DNA of 64,000 nt, from positions 4,402,001 to 4,466,000 of the forward strand of contig NZ_JBHSBU010000001.1 in the NCBI RefSeq assembly GCF_042650885.1, given 5' to 3'. Below, piece by piece: positions 17,745 to 27,717 of the stretch. A program made the position numbers and the translations under genes. The first letter of the stretch is position 1; each line of letters begins with the position of its first letter. The notes under the pieces are model-generated. The model worked only from the letters and a program-made list of their open reading frames with translations, ran no database searches and was not told the origin of the DNA. The stretch comes from Chitinimonas_A lacunae (GTDB taxonomy: Bacteria > Pseudomonadota > Gammaproteobacteria > Burkholderiales > Chitinimonadaceae).

Positions 17745-17789
17745 AAGATAAAAAATTAGCCCACCCTGATGTAAATCAGCGGCGGGCTA
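17745..17789 (-). terminator. Terminator downstream of the ABC exporter
   Basis: On the minus strand TAGCCC-GC-CGCTGAT pairs with ATCAG-GGT-GGGCTA and is followed by ATTTTTTA. It lies about 110 bases past the ABC transporter stop. Confidence 0.8.
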
Positions 17790-17899
17790 TCGGCAGTTCA
17801 TTTCAAATCCGGCCAAACAACCCTTCTGTAGGCTGCACTAGCCGCCATGCGGCATAGTGCATCCTTGGGTCGGACACGCTGTGTCCATGAATCAATCCA

Positions 17900-19702
17900 T
17901 CAGGACGGTTCCGCAATCGACTGGCGCGGTTCGATGCGCTCGCCCGTTTGCAGGCGCCATAGCGCGGCATAACCGCCGTCAAGCGCCAGCAGTTGCTCAT
18001 GGGTGCCCGCTTCGGCGATGCGGCCGTCTTCCATCAGATAGATGCGATCGGCATGGCGGATGGTGGAGAGCCGGTGCGCGATCACCACCGTGGTACGGCC
18101 ACGGCTGACCACATCGAGCGAGCGCTGGATGGCGGCTTCGGTTTCGTTGTCCACGGCCGAGGTCGCCTCATCGAGAATCAGCACAGGCGGGTTTTTCAGG
18201 ATCGCCCGCGCCAGTGCCAGCCGCTGCCGCTGTCCGCCCGACAGTTTCTGGCCGCGTTCGCCGATCCGGGTGGCAAAGCCCAGCGGCAGTTTCTCGATAA
18301 ACTCGGTGGCCTCGGCGGCGCGGGCCGCTGCGGCGATCTCGGCGTCGCTCGCGCCGCTGACGCCATAGGCGATATTGTCAGCGACCGTGCCGTCGGTCAG
18401 AAAGGTGTCCTGGGCCACATAGCCGATACAACGGCGCAGGTCCTGCAAATTGAGTTCATCGACGGGCTGGCCGTCGAGCCGCACCCGGCCCGACTGCGGC
18501 TGGTAAAAGCGCAGCAGCAGCTTGATCAGCGTGCTTTTCCCCGAACCGGTGGCGCCGACAAAGGCCACGGTATGGCCGGCCGGGATGGTCAGATCGACTC
18601 CATGGAGCACCGGCCGCTCGCCATAGGCGAAATTGACCTGCTCGAAGCGGATATCGCCGCGCACCGAATCGGCCGGGAAATGCCGGCCTTCATAGCTGAT
18701 CTGGATAGGCGTGCCGAGCAGACCCATGGCACGGTCGATGGCGGCCATCGAGCGCTGGTACATATCGGCGACCTCGGCGAGCGAGGTCATCGGCCACAAC
18801 AGACGCTGGGTCAGAAACACCAGCACCGAATAGGCCCCGACCGCCAGTTGGCCATGCAGGGTGAGCCAGCCGCCATAGACCAGGGTGGTGGTAAAGCCGG
18901 CCAGGATGGCCATCCGGATCACTGGAGTAATCGCCGAACTGACCAGGATCGCCCGGGCATTGGCCTGGCGGTAGGTATCGCTGGCTTCGCGGATATGCTC
19001 GGCCTCGAACTGCTCGGTCGCAAACGCCTTGATGGTGGCCAGACCCAGCAGATTGTTGTTGAGCCGTGCCGACACGTCACCGGCCGCTTCGCGGACTTCC
19101 AGATAGCGCGGTGCCAGCCGTTTCTGGAACCAGAAGGCGCCGATCAGGATCAAGGGCACCGGCAGCAGCGCCACCAGGGCAATCGACGGCTGGAGTGCGA
19201 AGAACACCGCGCTCACCATGATGGACGAGCAGACCACCTGGATAATCTGGTTGGCCCCCCCATTGAGAAAGCGCTCCATCTGGTTGATATCCTCGTTGAG
19301 GATGGACAACAGATTGCCGGTCCGCTGATTCTCGAAATAGGCCATATCGAGCTTCTGCACATGCCGGTAGGCGTCGAGCCGCAGGTCGTGTTGCAGGTTC
19401 TGCGCCAGATTGCGCCATTTGAGCGAGTAGAGATATTCGAACAGCGACTCGCCGCCCCAGATCAGGGCATTGAGCAGACCCAGCAACAGCAGCTGGTGCC
19501 AGGTGTCGGTGATGCCGAAGCCGCCCAGCACCTGCTTGGCGAGAAACGACTTTTCACCGTTGACCACGATGTCCACCGCCACCCCGATCAATACCTCGGG
19601 CAGCACATCGAAGAATTTATTGAGAACCGAATACAGACTCGCCAGATAGATATCGCGGCGATAAGGGCCGGCATAGCCGAACAGTTTTTTTAACGGGTGC
19701 AT
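17900..19702 (-). CDS. ABC exporter, fused membrane and ATPase domains
   Basis: 600 aa half-transporter acting as a dimer in the inner membrane. Membrane domain about 1-320 with six helices (first at about 15-35; later ones include AVFFALQPSIALVALLPVPL and FTTTLVYGGWLTLHG). ATPase domain about 345-580: Walker A GATGSGKST, Q-loop VAQDTFL, signature LSGGQ, Walker B PVLILDEAT and switch His in VVIAHRLSTI. The family (MsbA/MDR-like) exports lipids, drugs or peptides; the substrate cannot be inferred. It stands alone between nsrR and a repeat-bearing gap before bamC. Confidence 0.92.
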   Translation of the reverse strand: MHPLKKLFGYAGPYRRDIYLASLYSVLNKFFDVLPEVLIGVAVDIVVNGEKSFLAKQVLGGFGITDTWHQLLLLGLLNALIWGGESLFEYLYSLKWRNLAQNLQHDLRLDAYRHVQKLDMAYFENQRTGNLLSILNEDINQMERFLNGGANQIIQVVCSSIMVSAVFFALQPSIALVALLPVPLILIGAFWFQKRLAPRYLEVREAAGDVSARLNNNLLGLATIKAFATEQFEAEHIREASDTYRQANARAILVSSAITPVIRMAILAGFTTTLVYGGWLTLHGQLAVGAYSVLVFLTQRLLWPMTSLAEVADMYQRSMAAIDRAMGLLGTPIQISYEGRHFPADSVRGDIRFEQVNFAYGERPVLHGVDLTIPAGHTVAFVGATGSGKSTLIKLLLRFYQPQSGRVRLDGQPVDELNLQDLRRCIGYVAQDTFLTDGTVADNIAYGVSGASDAEIAAAARAAEATEFIEKLPLGFATRIGERGQKLSGGQRQRLALARAILKNPPVLILDEATSAVDNETEAAIQRSLDVVSRGRTTVVIAHRLSTIRHADRIYLMEDGRIAEAGTHEQLLALDGGYAALWRLQTGERIEPRQSIAEPS

Positions 19703-19773
19703 GAGGTCATTCCGTCGGAAAGGTAAAGAGCGTGGCGGGACAGGGGGCCTGGACAGAGTGTCCCGGATGGGGT

Positions 19774-19829
19774 GTCCCTGACCGGGCGTCCCTAACCGGG
19801 CGTCCCTAACCGGGCGTCCCTAACCGGGC
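19774..19829. repeat. Four tandem copies of a 14-bp unit
   Basis: GTCCCTAACCGGGC is repeated four times head to tail without interruption (first copy has G for A at position 7). Degenerate copies (GTGTCCCGGATGGG) precede it. It lies in the gap upstream of the ABC exporter and downstream of bamC. Confidence 0.9.
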
Positions 19830-20000
19830 GTTCTGAGTCTCGGTACGGGAGGCCCCGGCCTTGCCTGGGAGCATGGGGCAGGCGTACTGCACATTACAAT
19901 AATTTTTTGTTTTTGAGTTTTATATATCTTGCAATGTTTTTGCAGAAAACTTTCCAGAAGCCAATACCTGGCCTTTGGGCGGCAAATTGGTGCCGACCCA

Positions 20001-20029
20001 AACGACAACAGCCGCCCGGGGGCGGCTGT
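20001..20029 (-). terminator. Hairpin terminator after bamC
   Basis: ACAGCCGCC pairs with GGCGGCTGT around four bases; on the minus strand it is followed by TGTCGTTTG, a weak T-tract. It lies 16 bases past the bamC stop. Confidence 0.6.
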
Positions 20030-20044
20030 GTCATCTTGCGGGGC

Positions 20045-21220
20045 TTAGCGCAGCTCGGTGAGCAACGCGTCGAGCATGGTATTGCTGCTCGACTCGGCCA
20101 GGGCGCTGCCATCCTTGGCGGCGAACCGGACCGTGGTCTCGTTGCCTTTGCCCGAGACCACCACCAGGTATTCCGGCGCGCTGTTGCTGGCATCGGACTT
20201 GGTATCTTCCTTCTTCCAGAACGCCAGCTTGGACAGGAAGCCCGAGTCGTCCTTCTTGGCCTGCACCACGCCCGGACGGATGTAGTAGAGGCCGAGCGAG
20301 CGGTCGCGGTCGTAGACGTTGTAGCCGTTGCGCTCAAGCGCCAGGCCCACCCGGCGCCAGGCGCGGTCGAAGCCTTCGCTCAGTTGCAGCACGCTGCGGC
20401 CTTCCTGATTGCTCAGACGGGCGCGCTCGCTGCCCGGTGCCGTCGGCGCCAGGGCGGCGGCCGGATGCTGCGGCTTGGCTTCGGCCACTGCCTGGGCGGC
20501 GGCGTCGGCCGTGACGCCGAGCTTGACCAGCAGCTTTTTCAGCATCTCGGCTTCACGCTCGGGCTCGGGCTTGCGGACGGTCCAGCGCGTGTCGCTCTTG
20601 TCCTTCTCGGTAAACACCTCTTCCATGCCGCGGTGGCTGATATAGATCTCGGTGCTGCCGTCGGCGTTGCGTTCGAGTCGCATCCGGTACTGGTCGATCA
20701 GACCGGTGGAATAGAGTGTGCCGAGCGCGCGCGAAATGGCCGAGCGCAGCGTGCCGTTGGGCACATCGGGGCGCTGTTCGAGCCAATCGGTTTCAAGCAG
20801 GCCGGCGGCCGGGCTGTCGGTGGTGAGCTTGAAACCCTGATCGAGCCAGAAGTCACGGGCCTGCGGCCAGACCTTTTCGGCCGGGGCATTGACCACCAGC
20901 CAGCGTTGACCGCCGGCGCTTTCGAGCCGGACCTTGTCAAAGCGCGGCAGCACGGCGCCGCTTTCGAGTGCCTTGCGGCCTTCGGGGCTCAGGGTGGCTT
21001 TGTTGAGACCCGGAATATCGTAGGCAGCGCTGCTTTCCGGCGCGGTCAGATCGGGCGGGACTTCGAGCGAGCGCTGGCTGATGGCGCCACGCGAACGCTT
21101 GTATTCCGGACTGTCCTGCTTCTCTTCGAGAAACGGGACGCGCAGATTGCTGCAACCACTGACGGCAAGCGCCACGGCCAGCACCGCCAGCGGGCGGCTA
21201 TGGGAAAGAATGGACTTCAT
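20045..21220 (-). CDS. bamC: Outer membrane assembly lipoprotein BamC
   Basis: 391 aa. Lipoprotein subunit of the BAM complex that inserts beta-barrel proteins in the outer membrane. Signal peptide with lipobox VSGC (Cys23), followed by the conserved unstructured segment (YKRSRG...LEVPPDLTAP), which binds BamD, and two helix-grip domains (about 95-230 and 285-390; second starts QLSEGFDRAWRRVGLALERN). Co-directional with dapA 20 bases upstream, the standard dapA-bamC order in beta- and gammaproteobacteria. Confidence 0.92.
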   Translation of the reverse strand: MKSILSHSRPLAVLAVALAVSGCSNLRVPFLEEKQDSPEYKRSRGAISQRSLEVPPDLTAPESSAAYDIPGLNKATLSPEGRKALESGAVLPRFDKVRLESAGGQRWLVVNAPAEKVWPQARDFWLDQGFKLTTDSPAAGLLETDWLEQRPDVPNGTLRSAISRALGTLYSTGLIDQYRMRLERNADGSTEIYISHRGMEEVFTEKDKSDTRWTVRKPEPEREAEMLKKLLVKLGVTADAAAQAVAEAKPQHPAAALAPTAPGSERARLSNQEGRSVLQLSEGFDRAWRRVGLALERNGYNVYDRDRSLGLYYIRPGVVQAKKDDSGFLSKLAFWKKEDTKSDASNSAPEYLVVVSGKGNETTVRFAAKDGSALAESSSNTMLDALLTELR

Positions 21221-21240
21221 GCGCGGATATCAGACTCGGT

Positions 21241-22119
21241 TCAGGCCTCGATACCGGCTTCACGCATTGCAGTGCGGACCGGATCGACACAGGAGGGCGA
21301 CAGGGGAACGAGCGGCAGACGGATGCCATTGTGCAGCAGACCCATCTGATGCAGTGCCCACTTGGCCGGAATGGGGTTGGCTTCGATAAACAACTGCTTG
21401 TGCAGACCTTGCAGCTTGTCGTTGGCAGCGCGGGCTGCCTTGAGTTCGCCGCGCAGCGCAGCGCCGATCATCTGGGCCATCAGTTTGGGGGCGACGTTGG
21501 CCGTGACCGAGATCACGCCATGGCCGCCCAGCAAGGTGAAGGCCAGCGCGGTCGCATCATCGCCCGAATAGAGGATGAAGTCGGCCGGGGCGCGCTTGAT
21601 CAGGTCGGCGGCGCGGGCGATGTCGCCGGTGGCGTCCTTGATGCCGACGATATTGGGAATCTGGGCCAGGCGCAGCACGGTGTCGTTGTGCATGTCGGCG
21701 CTGGTGCGGCCCGGCACGTTATACAGCAGCATCGGCAGATCGACTGCTTCGGCAACCGCCTTGAAGTGGCGGTACATGCCTTCCTGGGTGGGCTTGTTGT
21801 AGTAGGGAACCACCGACAGCGTCATCGTGGCGCCGACTTCCTTGGCCTGCTGGCTCAGCGTGATCGCTTCGCGGGTGGAGTTGCCACCGGCGCCCGCGAT
21901 CACCGGGATGCGCCCGGCTGCGTACTCGACCGTGGCACGCACCACATCGATATGTTCCTGCATATCGACCGTGGCCGACTCGCCAGTGGTGCCGACCGAG
22001 ACAATGGCGGTCGTGCCGGCCTCGATATGGAAGTCTACGAGTTTCTTGAGGCTGGCGAAGTCGAGGCTGCCGTCCTCGAACATCGGCGTGACCAGAGCGA
22101 CCAGACTGCCTTGCAACAT
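21241..22119 (-). CDS. dapA: 4-hydroxy-tetrahydrodipicolinate synthase
   Basis: 292 aa, full length. Condenses pyruvate with aspartate semialdehyde, the first committed step of lysine and diaminopimelate synthesis. TIM barrel with the catalytic triad region SVGTTGESATVD (Thr44-type), YNVPGRTS (Tyr133-type) and the Schiff-base lysine in GIKDATGD. AGGAAATCC precedes the ATG. First gene of a dapA-bamC operon. Confidence 0.97.
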   Translation of the reverse strand: MLQGSLVALVTPMFEDGSLDFASLKKLVDFHIEAGTTAIVSVGTTGESATVDMQEHIDVVRATVEYAAGRIPVIAGAGGNSTREAITLSQQAKEVGATMTLSVVPYYNKPTQEGMYRHFKAVAEAVDLPMLLYNVPGRTSADMHNDTVLRLAQIPNIVGIKDATGDIARAADLIKRAPADFILYSGDDATALAFTLLGGHGVISVTANVAPKLMAQMIGAALRGELKAARAANDKLQGLHKQLFIEANPIPAKWALHQMGLLHNGIRLPLVPLSPSCVDPVRTAMREAGIEA

Positions 22120-22242
22120 GGTGGATTTCCTAGTGCCCCGAGAGGGCGCGGGTTGTCAGGGAGAGCGGCATTCTAACCCGAATGCGCGCGGACAGCGTAA
22201 CGACTGCCGCACCGCGCGTCGGTTCCCTCCCGCAGGGGTTTT

Positions 22243-22911
22243 TCAGGCTTCGTGGCTGCCCAGACCGACATATTCGGGGTAGTCGGTGATCAGCGTATGC
22301 AGGCCGTATTCGCGCATCAGGCCGTGCTCGAAAGCGGTCCGTGCGCCGTAGACTGCGTTGCGGAAACCCAGGGCGTTGGCCTGGTCCATCAGCTCGGGAT
22401 CGACGATCTCGTAGTCCCACACCAGTGTGCGCAGCCGCGAGAAGTTGAGCGCGGCATGGAGGAGGGAATTGAGCGCCGCCGGTCGGTGGGCATTGAGTAG
22501 ACCGCAATCGACCCGCAGCTGCTCGGCCGCTGCCAGCACCACATCATGGCGGAACGAGGTCACCAGCAGGCGATGGCTGCTTTCGAACTGTTGCAGGATG
22601 GGCAGCGCCACGCTGGCCGCGGCCGGGGTCTTGATTTCGATATTCCAGTAGGTGGCGGGAAAAGCGTGCAGCGCCTCGGACAGGGTCGGAATGGCATGGC
22701 CGCACAATTCGCCCAGCTCGCGCCGGGTCAGGGCGGCGACCGGGGTGCCGTTGGGGGCGACCCGGTCGTGGTAGAGGATGGCTTCCTGATCGGCCGAGAC
22801 GCGTACATCGGTCTCGATACCGTCAAAGCCCAGTTGCAGGGCGGCGGCAAAGGCATCCAGGGTGTTTTCGGCAGTATGGCGGTGGTAGCCGCGATGGGCG
22901 AGCAGTTGCAT
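22243..22911 (-). CDS. Glycerophosphodiester phosphodiesterase
   Basis: 222 aa, cytosolic (no signal peptide). Hydrolyses glycerophosphodiesters to glycerol 3-phosphate and an alcohol. GDPD TIM barrel with HRGYHRHTAENTLDAF, metal ligands in GIETDVRVSADQ and general acid His in LYHDR; also NIEIKTP. The start at 22911 (GGAGGACCTC upstream, then MQLLAHRGY) is preferred to one 21 codons upstream. Short for the family but all catalytic elements are present. Confidence 0.9.
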   Translation of the reverse strand: MQLLAHRGYHRHTAENTLDAFAAALQLGFDGIETDVRVSADQEAILYHDRVAPNGTPVAALTRRELGELCGHAIPTLSEALHAFPATYWNIEIKTPAAASVALPILQQFESSHRLLVTSFRHDVVLAAAEQLRVDCGLLNAHRPAALNSLLHAALNFSRLRTLVWDYEIVDPELMDQANALGFRNAVYGARTAFEHGLMREYGLHTLITDYPEYVGLGSHEA

Positions 22912-23141
22912 GAGGTCCTCCGCAAGTTGGCTGGCGAGCGGCCGCGCTGGCATCGTCGCCGAGTCCGGCGGCACGTCAATCCGCTATCCGGCTGCTGGCC
23001 GTCGGCGCTTCGTTTGAGCTAACGGCACCCATCGGGCCTGGCCGGATCGGGCTTGGACAGCTTGCAACAGCCCGATGTTCGGCTTGTCCACTTGAGTGCG
23101 CGCCATGACTTCGTTCGGGCAGCTTAGCAAATATCGGGGCG

Positions 23142-25136
23142 CTAGAGCTTGAACTGTGCCACCTGTTCGCGCAGCTCGGCGGCCTGCCGGCGCAGCCGTT
23201 CGGCCGCCTGGAGCGCGCTTTTGACCGCGCCGTCGTTTTCCTGCGCCATATTGCTGATCGCCTCGACATTGCGGGCAATGTCGTGGCTGCTGCTCGATTG
23301 TTCCCGGGTGGCGGCGTCGATCTCGTTGATCCGGGCCGACAGGCTGCGGGTATGGTCGAGAATCCGCCGCAGCGCCTCGGCCGCCCGGCTCGACTGTTCC
23401 ACCCCGGCAGCGATCTGGTTGCTGGCGGCCTCGACCTGCCGCACCGTGGCGCTGCTTTCCTGCTGGATGCCCTGGATCATCCGCGCAATCTCGACGGTCG
23501 CCTGTCCGGTGCGCTCGGCCAGTTGCCGCACCTCGTCCGCCACCACGGCAAAGCCGCGTCCCTGCTCGCCAGCCCGCGCCGCTTCGATGGCGGCGTTGAG
23601 CGCCAGCAGATTGGTCTGATCGGCCACGCCCTTGATCACCGTCGCAATCGCATCGATCTCGCGCGCCCGGCTGTCGAGCCGCTGCACCATCTGTTTGACG
23701 CTGCTCATGGTCTGGTCGACCGTCCCGATATCCCCGGCCGTCGCTTCGACCCGCTCGACCGCCTCATGGCTCAGTGCGGTGCTCTGCTGCGCCGCTTCGC
23801 TCGCTTCATGGGTGCTGTCGGCCACATGGTTGATGCTGACTGCCATTTCCTCGACCACCGCAGCGGTCGAGCCGGAGAAATCGCTCTGCCGGCTTGAGCG
23901 GCCGGCGACCGAGCGGGCCAGTTCGTCGAGTGCCTGGCTGTCGCGTTCGATATGGTCGCTCTGGCGATGGATTTCGCTGACCAGGCCACGCAGCCGCTCC
24001 AGCATCGCATTGACCGCCATGGCGATCCGGCCGATTTCATCGTGGCGCCCGACGACGACCCGGGCCGTGAGGTCGAGCCGGCCGCTGCTGAGTCGGTCGA
24101 TCTGCTCGCTCAGGGCCAGCAGCGGCCGGGTGCTGCGGCCGATCAGCCAGGTCAGCAGCAGCGCCATCGCCAGCAGGCTGGCCAGCCCAGTGCCGGCCGA
24201 CACCCACAGTACCGCATTGGCAGGCGCCAGCGCGGCTTCGAGCGGGAAGTCGATCCGCACCGCCCAAGGGGTATCGACGCCCTCGAGCCGGATCGGTTCA
24301 AGCTGCGAGCCGGTATCGCCCTGTTCGTAGTAGTACGGCTTGCCCGCCTTGAGTGCGGCCCGTGCCGCCTCCGGCAGATCGGCCGCCGGCTTGCCCAGCT
24401 GGGTGTTGTCGGGGTGGGCGGCGTAGGCGCCGCCATGCGAGATCAGCATGGCGCGGCCCGTGTCATACGGTTTGATGCTGGCCAGCATCTCTTGCAGGCG
24501 CGACAGCAGCAGATCGGCCCCGACGATGCCGACAAAGCTGCCTTTGACCTTGATCGGACTGACCAGCGAAGTGATCAGATGGTCGGTGCCCTGGATCTTG
24601 TACAGATAAGGCTCGATCAGCGCATCGCGGCCGTTTTGCTTGGGGAGCTGGTAGTAATCGCCCGGCCCTGGCTTGTCGTAGTCGAGCAGCGGCTCGACGG
24701 CAATCTGACCGCTGCCCCGGTTCCAGTAGGGCACGTAACGGCCGCTGGCGTCGTGGCCCGGCTTGCCGCTGTAGTCGGCATCGCGCTGATCGAGCGCATT
24801 GGGTTCCCAGCCCATATAGAGGCCGACCAGGGTCGGCATATTGCTCAGCATCCCCTGCTGCATCAGGTCGAACTGCTCGCGGCTCGGTGCCTGCCCGGCG
24901 CCATGGCTGGCGGCGACGGCGTAACTGAGGCTGCGCACCGCGGCCATCACCTTGTCGAACTCGATCTGGAGCACCGTCGCTTCGCGCTGGGCCAGCAGGG
25001 TCATACGGTCGAGCGCCGCCGTCTTGGCACTGGCGCGAGCTTGCAGGCCGACCAGACCGGTACAGACGCTCATCCCCAGCAGCGTCAGCCACAACACCCC
25101 GACGATCAGACGGGTGCGAAACGACAGGTTCTTCAT
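23142..25136 (-). CDS. Methyl-accepting chemotaxis protein with dCache sensor
   Basis: 664 aa. Transmembrane chemoreceptor signalling to CheA/CheW. First membrane helix about 10-33, periplasmic double-Cache region about 40-310 (YMGWEPNALDQRDADYSGKP and ITSLVSPIKVKGSFVGIVGA are typical), second helix about 315-340, HAMP to about 395, then the signalling domain with hairpin tip VADQTNLLALNAAIEAARAG and GRGFAVVADEVRQLAERT. No C-terminal CheR-binding pentapeptide. The start MKNLSFRTRL (25136) follows GGGAGAG and begins the signal-anchor; an upstream in-frame codon adds a low-complexity tail and is rejected. Ligand unknown. Confidence 0.93.
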   Translation of the reverse strand: MKNLSFRTRLIVGVLWLTLLGMSVCTGLVGLQARASAKTAALDRMTLLAQREATVLQIEFDKVMAAVRSLSYAVAASHGAGQAPSREQFDLMQQGMLSNMPTLVGLYMGWEPNALDQRDADYSGKPGHDASGRYVPYWNRGSGQIAVEPLLDYDKPGPGDYYQLPKQNGRDALIEPYLYKIQGTDHLITSLVSPIKVKGSFVGIVGADLLLSRLQEMLASIKPYDTGRAMLISHGGAYAAHPDNTQLGKPAADLPEAARAALKAGKPYYYEQGDTGSQLEPIRLEGVDTPWAVRIDFPLEAALAPANAVLWVSAGTGLASLLAMALLLTWLIGRSTRPLLALSEQIDRLSSGRLDLTARVVVGRHDEIGRIAMAVNAMLERLRGLVSEIHRQSDHIERDSQALDELARSVAGRSSRQSDFSGSTAAVVEEMAVSINHVADSTHEASEAAQQSTALSHEAVERVEATAGDIGTVDQTMSSVKQMVQRLDSRAREIDAIATVIKGVADQTNLLALNAAIEAARAGEQGRGFAVVADEVRQLAERTGQATVEIARMIQGIQQESSATVRQVEAASNQIAAGVEQSSRAAEALRRILDHTRSLSARINEIDAATREQSSSSHDIARNVEAISNMAQENDGAVKSALQAAERLRRQAAELREQVAQFKL

Positions 25137-25780
25137 ATGACTCTCCCGGCAACGACCTTGTCGTTCTAGCTCAGCCTCAGCCGCGGCGCCAGAGCCGGTG
25201 CTGGCTGGTGGAGGTGAAGGTTTGTCGGTCATGAAAAATGTAAAATATATTCATTTTTCTTTAATATCGGCAATCTGTCTTGCGGTGGATTTTCCTAAAA
25301 ATTTAATTAAAGCGAAAATGCTGAATGGTGAGTAAAAGAACGGCTGGCGGTTTTATTCAGGGCCAGGCAGGAGGGCCGAGCCGGTTGTGCTGAAATGAAA
25401 TTGCAATTTTTCGTCGCAATAAGGTCGTTTTTTTCCTAGCTAACAATATTGATTGGCAGACTGTGCTGTAAATGGGGGTTTAATTGGTGCGAAAGTCCGA
25501 GAAAATCCCGAATACCGAATTGTGGCCGTTCTGGGCAGCAGCTATATCGTGCCGGTGCGCGGGATAACATCAATTCATGCCGCTGCTTAGCTGTCATCCA
25601 TAACAGTTGTGTCGCCGGTTTTCGCTGGGGCAGTATGCCGAGACGCCTTGCTAACAAAGCCTGGCGTAATAAGACGCCCGAGGGGGATGCCTATTTTAAT
25701 GGCATTGATCGGTATTTAAATTGATCGGGCGTCCATTCTAATTAGACAGATATACAAAGCAGTAGAGAGGAGATTGACCC
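25137..25780. other. Intergenic region, AT-rich
   Basis: 644 bases between the divergent chemoreceptor and subtilase genes. No convincing gene. ATTGATCGG occurs twice 16 bases apart (25704-25712 and 25720-25728) just before the subtilase leader, possibly an activator site. GAGAGGAGA at about 25767-25775 is the subtilase ribosome binding site. Confidence 0.5.
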
Positions 25781-27544
25781 ATGATGTTGTCCCGTCCTGT
25801 CGCGCTGACCGCCCTGATCGCCGCCGCCTTTGCTGCGCCGGCCATGGCGGGCGGCACCGAGGCTGCCACCCAGCCCAAACCGGGTCTGACCAGCCAACTG
25901 ATCGTCAAGTACAAGGAGGGTATGCAGCGCGGCGCCAGCGCCACGCGTCCGCATGCCGCCAATTCGCTGCGCGCCATGGGCTTCTCGGCCCAGAACGTGC
26001 GCGTCACCAACGACGGCGCCCAGATCGTCCAGCTTGACCAGGCCGTGTCGGCCGAGGAAGCCGCCCGTCTGGCCCAGGCCCTCGAAGCCAGCGATGCCTC
26101 GATCGAATACGCCGAGCCCGATCTGGTGATGAAGCCGATGTTCTGGCCCAACGACAAGTTCTTCAATCAGCAATGGCATTACTTTGAAGAAGTCGCCGGC
26201 ATGAACCTCAACGAAGCCTGGGACAAGTCGACCGGCTCGGGCGTCACCGTGGCCGTGCTCGACACCGGCTACCGTCCGCACGCCGACCTGGCTGCCAATA
26301 TCGTGGGCGGCTACGACTTCGTCAGCGACAAATTCATGGGCAACGACGGCGACGGCCGCGATGCCGACGCCAAGGACCCCGGTGACGGCGCCAAGGCTGG
26401 CGAGTGCAGCTTCTTCCAGTTCGAGGACGAGCCCAGCAGCTGGCACGGCACCCACGTAGCCGGCACGATCGCCGCCGTGGCCAACAACAAGATCGGTGTC
26501 GCGGGTGTGGCCTTCAACGCCAAGATCCTGCCGGTGCGCGTGCTCGGTAAGTGCGGTGGCATGACCTCCGATATCGCCGACGCCATCGTCTGGGCCGCTG
26601 GCGGCACGGTGGCCAATGTGCCGAAGAACCCCAATCCAGCCAAGGTGATCAACCTGTCGCTGGGTAGCGGTCTGCCGAGCGCTTGCGGCCGTACCACCCA
26701 GGACGCCATCAACAAGGCCTACGCACTGGGCGCCGTGGTGGTGGTCGCAGCCGGCAACAGCCGTGCCCTGGCCGATCGCTACAGCCTCGCCAACTGCCAG
26801 AACGTGGTGGTGGTCGGTGCCGTCGATCGCACCGGTAGCCGTTCCTTCTACTCCAACTACGGTACCGTGGTGGACGTGTCGGCCCCTGGCGGCGATATGC
26901 GCAGCAACAGCAGCAACGGCGTGCTGAGCACCCTGAACAACGGGATGTTCGATCCCGACCAGGACAGCTACGACTACTACCAGGGCACCTCGATGGCCGC
27001 CCCGCATGTAGCCGGCGTGGTCGCGCTGATCCGTTCCAAGTTCCCCAACCTCAACCCCGAACAGGTCGAAGACCGTCTGAAGGCGACCACCCGGCCGTTC
27101 CCGCTGCCGTGTGACGGCTGCGGCACCGGTCTGGTCGATGCGGCCCGCGCCGTGTCGTCCAACATCTTCGTCTGGCCGGGTACGCCCGAAGTCGAGCCGA
27201 ACAACGATATTGCCTCGGCCCAGAACATCGTGCAGCGCAAGACCAAGGTCAGCGCCACGCTGCTGAGCGATACCGATGTGGACTTCTACCAGATCAAGCT
27301 GCCCGGTCTGGCCACGCTGTCGGCCAAGCTGACCCCGAACGACCGTTCGGACTACGATCTGGTGCTGTTCGACGCCGCGGGCAAGCGCATCGGCGAGAGC
27401 AATATCGGCGCCGATGGCAAGAACGAGCTGGTGCAGGTGCGTAACAGCAGCACGGTGACCACCAACTACTATGTCCAGGTCGTCTATCGCAGCGGTGGCA
27501 CCGGTATCAACGGTGGCCGCTACCAGATGGACTTCGCCTGGTAA
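25781..27544 (+). CDS. Secreted subtilisin-like serine protease (S8) with PPC domain
   Basis: 587 aa preproenzyme. Signal peptide (about 1-23, AMAGG), an I9-like propeptide (about 35-115, ending IEYAEPDLVMKP), catalytic domain with Asp161 (VAVLDTGYRPH), His222 (WHGTHVAGTIAA), oxyanion Asn326 (VVAAGNS) and Ser404 (GTSMAAPHVAG), then a bacterial pre-peptidase C-terminal domain (about 470-587: EPNNDIASAQNI, DVDFYQIKLP, YYVQVVYRSG). An extracellular endopeptidase matured by autoprocessing. Several Cys in the catalytic domain may form disulfides. Three hairpins follow the gene, the last a terminator. Confidence 0.96.
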   Translation: MMLSRPVALTALIAAAFAAPAMAGGTEAATQPKPGLTSQLIVKYKEGMQRGASATRPHAANSLRAMGFSAQNVRVTNDGAQIVQLDQAVSAEEAARLAQALEASDASIEYAEPDLVMKPMFWPNDKFFNQQWHYFEEVAGMNLNEAWDKSTGSGVTVAVLDTGYRPHADLAANIVGGYDFVSDKFMGNDGDGRDADAKDPGDGAKAGECSFFQFEDEPSSWHGTHVAGTIAAVANNKIGVAGVAFNAKILPVRVLGKCGGMTSDIADAIVWAAGGTVANVPKNPNPAKVINLSLGSGLPSACGRTTQDAINKAYALGAVVVVAAGNSRALADRYSLANCQNVVVVGAVDRTGSRSFYSNYGTVVDVSAPGGDMRSNSSNGVLSTLNNGMFDPDQDSYDYYQGTSMAAPHVAGVVALIRSKFPNLNPEQVEDRLKATTRPFPLPCDGCGTGLVDAARAVSSNIFVWPGTPEVEPNNDIASAQNIVQRKTKVSATLLSDTDVDFYQIKLPGLATLSAKLTPNDRSDYDLVLFDAAGKRIGESNIGADGKNELVQVRNSSTVTTNYYVQVVYRSGGTGINGGRYQMDFAW

Positions 27545-27556
27545 GAAGTGGCTCGT

Positions 27557-27628
27557 ACCGGCCGTTCGCGACACGGCGGCCGGTAGGAACCCAAGGTCCG
27601 GCGCGATCCGCGCTGAATCGGCCGGACC
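27557..27628. repeat. Two hairpins downstream of the subtilase
   Basis: ACCGGCCG (27557) pairs with CGGCCGGT (27577-27584), and GGTCCGGC (27595) pairs with GCCGGACC (27621-27628). Neither has a T-run; they lie in the 3' untranslated region ahead of the terminator at 27718 and may protect the mRNA end. Confidence 0.6.
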
Positions 27629-27717
27629 ACCCCCCCTGTATCGAACGCAAGCAGTGCCAACCGCCCGGATCGGCCACGCCATGATGCCGACCTGGGCGGC
27701 GACGGGAGTAGTGCCAT

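Noticed and set aside
25742..27682. A 646-codon open frame antisense to the subtilase
   Set aside because: It mirrors the codon-3 GC bias of the real gene; its translation is Gly/Val/His-rich with no signal, motif or ribosome binding site, whereas the plus strand encodes a complete S8 protease.
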